From: DAOUTW01 sp964523575
GTDB lineage: Bacteria > Zixibacteria > MSB-5A5 > GN15 > JAAZOE01
NCBI GenBank assembly: GCA_964523575.1
Contig: CAZGAV010000086.1
Location: forward strand, 1 to 15,071
Direction: 5' to 3'
Length of the DNA: 15,071 bases
Positions 6,711 to 13,839 of this stretch are shown piece after piece. Made by a program: the position numbers and the translations under genes. Position 1 is the first letter of the stretch. Each line of letters opens with the position of its first letter. The notes beneath the pieces were generated by a model that saw only the letters and a list, made by a program, of their open reading frames with translations, did not search any database and was not told where the DNA came from.

Positions 6711-8435
6711 ATGCCGCCGACCGTTAAAAGCCTTGTGTTCGTTCTGACATTTCTTATTATGGCCGGATGCGGCCGGGAACAATCGAATATTCCATCCGAG
6801 ATCACGTTCGGTAAAACCGGCGCGCAGATGGATCAATTCCTGACACGACTCAATAATTTCGGTTTCAGCGGCTCGGTGCTCGTCGCCAGAGATGATACCA
6901 TATTATTGCATCAGGCTTATGGCGTCGCCGATGTCAGGTCCGATATAAAAAATCACACCTCAACCTTGTTCAGCACCGGATCGGTCACCAAACAATTCAC
7001 GGCCGCCGCCATCCTGAAACTGGAAATGGACGGTCGGCTCAAAACCAGCGATTCCATCACCCGGTTCTTCAGCGATGTTCCCGACGACAAAGTCGGCATC
7101 ACCCTCCATCAGCTTTTGACGCATTCATCGGGGCTGGCCGATAATTATGGCCCCGACGAGGAGCGCCTTGATCGCGAGCAGTTCCTCCGCCGAGTTTTTA
7201 GTTGCAGCCTGTCGTATCCGCAGGGCGATCACTATGAATATTCCAACGCCGGTTATTCCCTGCTGGCGGCCGTCGTTGAAGTCGTCACTGGCAAGGAATA
7301 CGAGGCCTACCTCCGCGATACTTTCTTCAATCCGCTCGGCATGCTCCATACCGGATTGAAACTGCTCGATGTGCCCGATTCGCTTGTGGCCCGTTCCCAG
7401 AACAAAGATATGAGCTACCCCTCGCCCCTCGACCGCCCCGACGAATATTACAACCTGAAAGGCAACGGCGGCATCCTGTCCACTCCGGCCGACATGTATC
7501 GTTGGTATCTGGCCCTTCATAAAGGCGAAATTCTGAACGAAACCGCCCGCCGAAAGTTGTTCACGCCCTATATCAAGGAATATCCGGACGGCGATAGCTT
7601 TTATGGCTACGGCTGGGTGGTTCAGGAATACGGCCCCGGCGATACGCTGATCTGGCACAACGGCGGCGCCATGCCCCATGGCTGGAGCTGCGCCGATTAT
7701 TTCTATGTTCAGGATAATATCGTCTGTATCGTTTTTTCCAACGCCACGATCGACGGTTCTTTGCCGGTGGATGATGTGGCCGAAAATCTGGCCCGGATGG
7801 CCATGGGCCGGGAAATCACGATGCCGCCGGAGACAGCTGACGTATCACCAGCCGATATGGACCGCTGGGCCGGTGATTACCGGGCCGGAAAAGGTCAAAT
7901 CACGGTGTTCGTCGAAAACGGTATAATGAGATTATCGCCGATGGGACAAGCCTTAACCGACGTCCTTTTCCCCTCGCCCTACGCCGATCGCCTGCCCAAA
8001 TATAATGATATGACCGAAAAGGCGGTTAACCTGATGAGCAAAGGTAAATTTCAGGAGGCAGCCGCTAATTTCGACGAAGCCCCGGGCGAGAATATGTGGA
8101 AATCGATGATCCGTGAATGGTGGCAGGCTTTCGATTCGCTGGGCGCATTTGAGGGAATAAAAATTCAGGGAACGGTCGCCGCCGGAGGCGCCCAGACCTA
8201 TTGCCGGCTCCTTTTCAAAAACGACCAGCCCTTTTGCCGCTTTTTCTGGATGGCCGGCAAATGCGGGGGTATGACGACGACCGGTCCTCTGACTAAGGAT
8301 TTCCTGTCCCAGTCGGAAAACCGGTTCGCGGGCTTCAGCCTTCGGGACGGGACGCTGACCACCGCCACCTTTAAAGAAGATGGAACTTTAGTTCTGGATA
8401 ACGGCAAAGTTCAGATTTCCGGTCGGAAAATGTGA
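6711..8435 (+). CDS. Lipoprotein serine hydrolase, class C beta-lactamase/penicillin-binding-protein fold
   Basis: A 574-residue protein of the beta-lactamase-related (Pfam Beta-lactamase, AmpC/EstB/D-Ala-D-Ala peptidase) family. A lipoprotein signal with lipobox LIMAGC puts the lipidated Cys at 20, so it is membrane-anchored outside the cytoplasm. The three catalytic motifs are intact: S-V-T-K (Ser91 nucleophile, Lys94), Y-S-N (177-179) and H-N-G (316-318). The hydrolase domain spans about 40-365. Residues about 380-425 resemble the beta-strand domain that often follows it (DUF3471-like), and about 430-574 form another extracytoplasmic alpha/beta segment of unknown role. Substrates in the family include peptidoglycan peptides, peptides, esters and sometimes beta-lactams; none can be chosen here. 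It is monocistronic by layout and looks unrelated to the energy genes on both sides. Confidence 0.87.
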   Translation: MPPTVKSLVFVLTFLIMAGCGREQSNIPSEITFGKTGAQMDQFLTRLNNFGFSGSVLVARDDTILLHQAYGVADVRSDIKNHTSTLFSTGSVTKQFTAAAILKLEMDGRLKTSDSITRFFSDVPDDKVGITLHQLLTHSSGLADNYGPDEERLDREQFLRRVFSCSLSYPQGDHYEYSNAGYSLLAAVVEVVTGKEYEAYLRDTFFNPLGMLHTGLKLLDVPDSLVARSQNKDMSYPSPLDRPDEYYNLKGNGGILSTPADMYRWYLALHKGEILNETARRKLFTPYIKEYPDGDSFYGYGWVVQEYGPGDTLIWHNGGAMPHGWSCADYFYVQDNIVCIVFSNATIDGSLPVDDVAENLARMAMGREITMPPETADVSPADMDRWAGDYRAGKGQITVFVENGIMRLSPMGQALTDVLFPSPYADRLPKYNDMTEKAVNLMSKGKFQEAAANFDEAPGENMWKSMIREWWQAFDSLGAFEGIKIQGTVAAGGAQTYCRLLFKNDQPFCRFFWMAGKCGGMTTTGPLTKDFLSQSENRFAGFSLRDGTLTTATFKEDGTLVLDNGKVQISGRKM

Positions 8436-8695
8436 TATTCGACCGTTTTTAGATATTGATCAAAACATTTAACATATTTGTTATCAACGCCTTACAATCC
8501 TAAGAGGCATATACGGGGCCTCGAAAGGCGGTTTACAGGAGCGATACCCTGTTTTAATATAGGACAAATTTCGTTTTTTTTCGGCTTGAAAGTATTTACT
8601 CTTGAGGTTTTTCATCCATTATTATATATTCGGTGTACAATTGAAAACCGATCGTCAAGTACGGCGATCTCAGGAATCTAAATGCTGGAGGAAAT
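8436..8695 (+). promoter_or_regulatory. Intergenic region with the promoter of the triheme cytochrome gene
   Basis: This AT-rich 260-base gap has no credible gene. TTGAGG (8602-8607), a 17-base spacer and TATATT (8625-8630) form a plausible promoter, giving a leader of about 60 nt and the SD GGAGG (8687-8691) before the ATG at 8696. A short ACAGG/CCTGT hairpin (8535-8552) followed by TTTTAAT may weakly terminate the hydrolase transcript. Confidence 0.45.
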
Positions 8696-9220
8696 ATGCG
8701 CGCAAGGATAATCGCTGTTACCGTTTGCTTGGTTCTAATCGCTTCCTTTGTCAGCCTGGCCGTAGCCCAGGAAACCAAGGAAGTCAAGCATGAGTATATC
8801 GGCGCCAAGAAATGTATGATGTGCCACAAGAAAAGCGGCATCGCCGATTCATGGGCGGCCACCAAGCATGCCACCGCCTGGGATAACCTCACCGCCGAAC
8901 AGAAAAAAGACAAGGCCCTGATTCCGTTTTACACCACCGGCACCGACGCCGCCGGCGAACTCCTCACCGGTATTCAGTGCGAAGCCTGCCATGGTCCGGG
9001 AAGCGACTACAAGAGCATGTCCATCATGAAGGACAAGGAAAAAGCAATCGCCAACGGTCTGCAGATGCCCGATGAGAAAACCTGCTTGAAGTGTCATAAC
9101 GACAAGGCCCCGACCCCGGCTCTGGCCGCCACCGCCAAGGATTTCAACTTCGCGAAGATGGTCGCCAAGGGCGTTCATGTCATGCCGACCAAGGAAGCCA
9201 AGACGGAAGAGAAGAAGTAA
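8696..9220 (+). CDS. Secreted triheme cytochrome c (cytochrome c554-like)
   Basis: A 174-residue protein with a Sec signal peptide (hydrophobic core about 6-21, cleavage expected after AVA at 24), so it is periplasmic or exported. Three CXXCH haem-attachment motifs are present: CMMCH (40-44), CEACH (95-99, within QCEACHGPGSDY) and CLKCH (130-134). Order and spacing, with the conserved SWAATKHATAW segment after the first haem, fit the cytochrome c554 family, whose members shuttle electrons or sit in multihaem complexes. The Lys/Glu-rich tail is probably disordered. It has its own promoter, ribosome site GGAGG (8687-8691) and terminator, so it is a single-gene unit. It converges on the large cytochrome operon and could be a soluble acceptor or donor for it; that link is inference. 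Confidence 0.9.
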   Translation: MRARIIAVTVCLVLIASFVSLAVAQETKEVKHEYIGAKKCMMCHKKSGIADSWAATKHATAWDNLTAEQKKDKALIPFYTTGTDAAGELLTGIQCEACHGPGSDYKSMSIMKDKEKAIANGLQMPDEKTCLKCHNDKAPTPALAATAKDFNFAKMVAKGVHVMPTKEAKTEEKK

Positions 9221-9263
9221 GCGGGCTACATCAGAGAATCGACCAGAGATTTCATAAATGACG

Positions 9264-9294
9264 AAAGCGCCCTCCGGTGGAGGGCGCTTTTTTT
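9264..9294 (+). terminator. Intrinsic terminator of the triheme cytochrome gene
   Basis: A perfect 12-bp stem (AAAGCGCCCTCC, 9264-9275; GGAGGGCGCTTT, 9279-9290) with a GGT loop runs into seven consecutive T (9288-9294). It lies about 45 bases after the cytochrome stop codon. On the - strand the stem is the same but the T-run is short, so it may also end the converging cytochrome operon, less efficiently. Confidence 0.93.
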
Positions 9295-9349
9295 ATCTCT
9301 ATTCTATATAAGCCGAAGATCATGCCTGCAGCCGCGAGGTCGCCGGGTC

Positions 9350-12199
9350 TTATTTATACCCGAAGATCTCGGCGTAGATAATCAACAAAACCAGGGCCAG
9401 GCCGATGGACAGGGCGATGGTGCCGAAGACTTTGATAGTCTTGACCACGACCAGCGGCAACGGTTCGGCCAGATGTTTCTTGAACTGGCGGGACTTGACC
9501 AACTCTTCGTATTCGCGCGGACGATCCTGCTTGAGCTCCTCGACCGGTACCCGGCCGGTGAAGATCACCGTATCCATAGGGAACTTGTCGGGCCGGAAAT
9601 GGGTGTTGAAAAAGTGCACGGTGAATATGAAGCCGGTGGCCAGAAGGGCTTCATCGGAGTGGATAATGGTCGCCACATTAATAATCCAACCCGGTAGGAA
9701 ATGGGTAAAGAACTCCGGGAACCAGAGCATCAAACCGGTGGTGCCGATGACGGCTACACCCCAAAAAACCGCGAAATAGTCGAATTTCTCCCAATAGGTC
9801 CAGCGCCCGTAATTGGGCCGGGGGCCGAGGCCGACGAACCATTTCAGGGAACCGATGAATTCTTTGAGGTCGGTTTTGGTCGGAAGCATGGTGCTGGAAC
9901 CGGAGAAAACCTGCTTCCAGGGCTTCCTTTCCTTGAACTTGGTCCGCAGGATGTCGAAGATATGGGCGCCGAAGTAGAAGAAGGTGATAACGGCGCAGAT
10001 CCGATGAATATATCCGGCCGATTCGAAACCGCCCAGAACCCCCGAGAGCCATTGGGCCCATCCGAGGTATGAGAACTTGAGCGTCATGCCGGTCACGGCC
10101 AGCCCCAGGAAACTGATAATGACCATAATATGCAGGATGCTGTGCAGACGTTTGAAACGGCGGTATTCAAGATGGCCCTTATACTGCATCCGGAGCTTTT
10201 TATGCTGTTTCATCGCCTGGAACGAGCGTGGCAACCACAGGGCCGTGTGAATTCCGGCGAGGATGAGGGTGCCGACCAGCAGGATGGTCATGAACCAGAA
10301 GGTGTAGAAAAGGAACGGATATTTGGTGCGGTCGTGGTGCGTGGCGTGGGTCAGGTACCCCGCAAAGCGGCGGTGCGATCCCGGGTGGCATTTGCCGCAG
10401 GTGGAAACGATATTCTGCCGCGACAAATGCGAACCCGGCTCGTCGGGCGGCAGGATATCGTGCGACCCGTGGCAATCGTAGCACTTGGCCGCCGCGGCAT
10501 AACCGAGCTTCGAGACCTTGCCGTGGAAGGTGTTGAAATACGAGGCGGTGACATCTTCGTGACAGCCGCCGCATTGATTCATAATCTCTTCCCGGAAGCC
10601 CTCGGTATCGGTGCGGGTGATGGTATGCGACTGATGGCAGTCGGAACAGATGGGCAATTTTTTGTCGGTGTGGTTGACCTTGGCGGAATGAATACTGTTG
10701 ACGTATTTTTCGTAGATACCCTCATGGCATTTGGCGCAGGTCTCCGGGATATTGCCGTGATAAACGCTTGAGGCCGGGTTGTCCTGGGGCAGAACATGAT
10801 GGGCCGTATGGCAATCGGTGCACATGGCCGTCACGACCAGGCCGCTTTCCAGAAGCCCCTTCCCATGGATACTCATGGTGTACAGGTCGGCTTCCACTTC
10901 TTCCCCGCGATTGGTTCGCCGAACCGCGGCCACGCCGCCGGCTACATGGCATTCGCCGCATAACGCCGGTACATGAGTCGGAAAAGTCGGCGACTCGGGA
11001 TCGATATGGCCCCGGATATTATGGTCGCCGTGGCAGTCGGTGCATTTCGGCGCCTGCTGATCGCCGCGATCGGCCAACTGTCCGTGCGTGCTCGTGGCAT
11101 AAGTTTCGGCCACCTGCGGATGACAGTTGGAACAATCGACTTTCGGAACCACCGTGGCACAGGGCCGGGCCAGATGAGGACTGACGCCGGTGTGACATTG
11201 GGCGCAGGTGACGCCGCTGTGAATGGAACTGTGCAAAGTCAGGGAATCGACCGACAATGACACCTCCTGGCCGTCGCGGATCATCTTGATATCCGGCTTG
11301 GCATGGCAGGCCAGGCATTCTTCATTGGAGGCTTCGTCGTAAAATATTTTTCGAACCTTGTGCGGTTCGTGACAATCGACGCAAACCGGCACCTTGTTCG
11401 GCTCCTGCTCCCAGAGTTTGCCGTTGATAACCTTGACGTGGACCTGTTCAATCCTCTGATGGCATTGCTGGCAGGTGGTAGCGATATTTTCGCGGGCGAT
11501 CGACGAGCGCGGATCGGTATGCGGTAGAACATGGTGGGCGGTATGGCAGTCGCTGCAAACGGCGACCACCGTCAGGCCTTTTTTGAACAAACCCTCGCCG
11601 TGAATCGAAAACGAATAATGGGTCAGGATGCTGTCCTGAGGGATATTATAAGTCCTCGTTACCGGCGTCCCCTCCTTGTGGCAACGCCCGCACATGAAGG
11701 GGATTTTGAATTTGGTGACGTTCGATTCCGGCGAATTGTGCGGGGCGATATAGTGCGAACCGTGGCAATCCCAGCAACGGGGCGCCAGTTTGGCCCCTTT
11801 GGCGACTTCCTGACCGTGAAGGCTCTCGGCGTACCGGGCGGCGATCTCGTCATGGCAGAAACCGCAATCGACCATCTCCAGATTTTCGGCGTGAGGGAAA
11901 TCCTCGACGCCGCTGAGATCCTGGTGGCAATCGACGCATTCCAGATCGCCATGAACCGACTTGCCGAATTTTTCGGGATTGACATCCAGCGAAACTTCCT
12001 GACCGTCGCGTTCCTTGGTCAACGAAGGATCGTCGTGGCACATGAAACATTCATCGACACTCTGGGCCGATAAATCGGCCGCCGCCGCCAACACGGCCGC
12101 GAGGGCCAGCAGACAAATCAATATGTATTTCATACGACCCGCCGAAATCGGCCCCTGTCCGGAGCCGTCACCGGGTCGGCCTTCGCCGCTAAAAACCAT
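9350..12199 (-). CDS. 19-haem cytochrome c fused to a cytochrome b-type membrane domain
   Basis: About 949 residues. A hydrophobic signal segment (about 24-45) precedes a periplasmic domain with 19 CXXCH motifs starting at residues 51, 88, 112, 142, 170, 215, 243, 273, 295, 332, 356, 386, 414, 460, 488, 518, 543, 573 and 601. Motifs 1-8 and 9-16 are a tandem duplication. Then come about six membrane helices (about 627-655, 690-707, 731-750, 808-827, 842-864, 916-942). Conserved His at about 690, 732, 746, 847 and 862 resemble bis-His b-haem ligands of FdnI/HydC-like cytochromes b. Likely role: moving electrons between the quinone pool and a periplasmic haem chain, as proposed for b/c fusions such as Geobacter CbcL. 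Direction is unknown. Start chosen at 12199 because AAGGAAGG lies upstream at good distance. A later ATG at 12133 begins right at the signal peptide, and the frame opens at 12217. It is 41 bases after the NapC-like gene, last in the operon. Confidence 0.9.
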   Translation of the reverse strand: MVFSGEGRPGDGSGQGPISAGRMKYILICLLALAAVLAAAADLSAQSVDECFMCHDDPSLTKERDGQEVSLDVNPEKFGKSVHGDLECVDCHQDLSGVEDFPHAENLEMVDCGFCHDEIAARYAESLHGQEVAKGAKLAPRCWDCHGSHYIAPHNSPESNVTKFKIPFMCGRCHKEGTPVTRTYNIPQDSILTHYSFSIHGEGLFKKGLTVVAVCSDCHTAHHVLPHTDPRSSIARENIATTCQQCHQRIEQVHVKVINGKLWEQEPNKVPVCVDCHEPHKVRKIFYDEASNEECLACHAKPDIKMIRDGQEVSLSVDSLTLHSSIHSGVTCAQCHTGVSPHLARPCATVVPKVDCSNCHPQVAETYATSTHGQLADRGDQQAPKCTDCHGDHNIRGHIDPESPTFPTHVPALCGECHVAGGVAAVRRTNRGEEVEADLYTMSIHGKGLLESGLVVTAMCTDCHTAHHVLPQDNPASSVYHGNIPETCAKCHEGIYEKYVNSIHSAKVNHTDKKLPICSDCHQSHTITRTDTEGFREEIMNQCGGCHEDVTASYFNTFHGKVSKLGYAAAAKCYDCHGSHDILPPDEPGSHLSRQNIVSTCGKCHPGSHRRFAGYLTHATHHDRTKYPFLFYTFWFMTILLVGTLILAGIHTALWLPRSFQAMKQHKKLRMQYKGHLEYRRFKRLHSILHIMVIISFLGLAVTGMTLKFSYLGWAQWLSGVLGGFESAGYIHRICAVITFFYFGAHIFDILRTKFKERKPWKQVFSGSSTMLPTKTDLKEFIGSLKWFVGLGPRPNYGRWTYWEKFDYFAVFWGVAVIGTTGLMLWFPEFFTHFLPGWIINVATIIHSDEALLATGFIFTVHFFNTHFRPDKFPMDTVIFTGRVPVEELKQDRPREYEELVKSRQFKKHLAEPLPLVVVKTIKVFGTIALSIGLALVLLIIYAEIFGYK
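10385..10573 (-). repeat. Partial third module copy (haems 17-19)
   Basis: Motifs 17-19 follow motif 16 at spacings of 25, 30 and 28, matching motifs 2-5 (24, 30, 28). The segment CYDCHGSHDILPP parallels CWDCHGSHYIAPH at motif 4. It joins the duplicated array to the membrane domain. Confidence 0.65.
10634..11317 (-). repeat. Octahaem module, second copy (within the 19-haem gene)
   Basis: Encodes CXXCH motifs 9-16 with spacings of 37, 24, 30, 28, 46, 28 and 30, one residue different from the first copy. DGQEVSL, the HG-rich segment before motif 12 and CTDCHTAHHVLP recur at matching places. The protein-level repeat is clear, while DNA identity is only patchy, so the duplication is old. Confidence 0.85.
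11369..12049 (-). repeat. Octahaem module, first copy (within the 19-haem gene)
   Basis: Encodes CXXCH motifs 1-8 with start-to-start spacings of 37, 24, 30, 28, 45, 28 and 30 residues. It shares DGQEVSL between motifs 1 and 2, and TAHHVLP after motif 6, with the second copy. The offset between copies is about 244 residues. Confidence 0.85.
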
Positions 12200-12240
12200 T
12201 AAACCCTTCCTTAACATATCGCATCACTGAAGCGGCCGGC

Positions 12241-13749
12241 TTAATACCCCGATTCCGGGTCATGGCATTCGGTGCACTTCATTTCCTTCCAGGCCTCGTC
12301 GATATCTTCCGGATGCTTGAACTCCAGACCGGTCAGTTTACTTTCCAGATCGTCCACGTTCTCCGAGGGCCCCTCCGCGACAATCAGGTGACAAACGTCG
12401 CAATCGCGTGACAGGACATTACCCTTGGCGTCCTTCATGACGCCGTCGTGACACCGGAAACAACCGTCGTTAACGAAATGGCCGAGATTATTGAACCGCC
12501 CCCGGTAATCGGTTTTCATGCCGGGGAAGAAATTCTCGTTAAAAATATCCACCAGAACCCGGTGGGCCTGCTCGATTTCAGCCGCATTGGAATCGGCCAC
12601 CTGCGGGTAATTATCGCGATAGTATTTGACCAATTGCGCCCCAATTTCGGTATCGGCCTGCTCCCGCGACTCGTATTCGGCGTTCAGCAGATCGAGCCCC
12701 TCTTTCCTGATATAAGGAAGATCGGGCGATATCTGCCGGGACGAAAGGGCCAGGTTCAATGACACCGCCGGCGGCGTGAATTCATGACTGGGGCGGTTAT
12801 GACAATCCATGCAGTCGAAGGCCCTGATTTCGGCGCTGTCGGAATTCGGAGCGCTCTCACCCGGACGGGTGAAGATAGCCGTGTCGCCATCAAGCGTTAT
12901 GGCCCGCACCCAGGCGATATTCTGACGCCGGTAATCGGTGGCCATATATTCTATTTTGGTCGAGACCACCATATGCCAGTGGATTCCTTCGAGGGCGCCG
13001 GTCCGCGGGTTGCCTCCGCCGATCTTGACCAGCATATTGATCGTCCAGGGCGAATTGTTTTCATCGGTCCGGTAGAAGGTATGCGTGACCAGATTATCGC
13101 CGTAAAATTTGTTCGGCCAATGACATTTTTCGCAGGTTTGCTGGGCGGGACGCAGATTCTCGATCGGCGTTTTGATCGGACGTTCATAGGTGTTGAACAT
13201 CGTCTTCCATACCTGGCGCAGGCCATCGACCTTCGATTTGACCCAGAATGACGCCCCCGGGCCGATATGGCAATCGACACAGGGCACCCGGGCATGAGGC
13301 GAATTGTGATAGGTCACATTTTCCGGTTGCATGACCGTATGACAGGTCGATCCGCAGAAAGCGACCGAATCGGTGGCGTCGTAGGCCTTGGTCCCGCTGT
13401 AAATGACGATGATGACCAAAAAAGCCGTCAGCCCCAGAAACAGCCACAGGTTCTTCATGTAGGCCGGATCGGTGGGATCGATGGTCAGATTGAAACGGAC
13501 CGTCTCCCCTCGCCGCCGTGCCGCCCGCACCTGCACCCAGACCGAAACCAGAAACAACCCGAATCCGACCGTGACAATAAACGGCGCGACGACAAAAGTC
13601 ACCAGCGAACGATACGGGTTCTGCGCTCCGCTGGTAAAATCGATCATCAGAAGAACAATGAACAGCGCTCCGCCAGCCAAAAGCAAGGCGCCGCCGATGG
13701 CCGCCATCGGATGACGCAACAGCGTCCGTCGTGTGACCGCTTTATTCAT
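12241..13749 (-). CDS. Heptahaem NapC/NirT-family membrane cytochrome c (ImcH-like layout)
   Basis: A 502-residue inner-membrane cytochrome with three N-terminal helices (about 15-38, 48-72, 100-119) and a periplasmic domain with seven haem sites: CGSTCH (132-137, a CX3CH variant), then CXXCH at 157, 206, 313, 430, 450 and 492. The CX3CH first site followed by HTVMQPE and a close second site matches the NapC/NirT/NrfH quinol-dehydrogenase family. The extra helices and seven haems match the description of Geobacter ImcH, which passes electrons from menaquinol to the periplasm during metal or electrode respiration. That match is by layout and motif, not alignment. The ATG at 13749 has GAGG about ten bases upstream. 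It lies between two paralogous b/c fusions, 90 bases from the upstream one and 41 from the downstream one. Confidence 0.88.
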   Translation of the reverse strand: MNKAVTRRTLLRHPMAAIGGALLLAGGALFIVLLMIDFTSGAQNPYRSLVTFVVAPFIVTVGFGLFLVSVWVQVRAARRRGETVRFNLTIDPTDPAYMKNLWLFLGLTAFLVIIVIYSGTKAYDATDSVAFCGSTCHTVMQPENVTYHNSPHARVPCVDCHIGPGASFWVKSKVDGLRQVWKTMFNTYERPIKTPIENLRPAQQTCEKCHWPNKFYGDNLVTHTFYRTDENNSPWTINMLVKIGGGNPRTGALEGIHWHMVVSTKIEYMATDYRRQNIAWVRAITLDGDTAIFTRPGESAPNSDSAEIRAFDCMDCHNRPSHEFTPPAVSLNLALSSRQISPDLPYIRKEGLDLLNAEYESREQADTEIGAQLVKYYRDNYPQVADSNAAEIEQAHRVLVDIFNENFFPGMKTDYRGRFNNLGHFVNDGCFRCHDGVMKDAKGNVLSRDCDVCHLIVAEGPSENVDDLESKLTGLEFKHPEDIDEAWKEMKCTECHDPESGY

Positions 13750-13839
13750 GCTTGTCTTACCTCATGCGATGATATAAAATCATTCTCGCCTTTATCTCGT
13801 TTACCTTTTCGTCGCCCGCCCCGGCAATAAGGCCGGCTT

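Noticed and set aside
8478..8681. Short + strand open frame of 67 codons upstream of the triheme cytochrome
   Set aside because: It covers the inferred promoter, lacks a ribosome site and has no recognisable feature.
10130..10771. + strand open frame of 213 codons inside the 19-haem gene
   Set aside because: It is opposite conserved CXXCH-encoding sequence and shows no motif or ribosome site. It is a shadow of the real gene.
13821..13836. CCGGC/GCCGG hairpin between the truncated b/c gene and the NapC-like gene as a terminator
   Set aside because: The stem is only five base pairs and no T-run follows in the transcribed (-) direction, so the genes probably remain co-transcribed.
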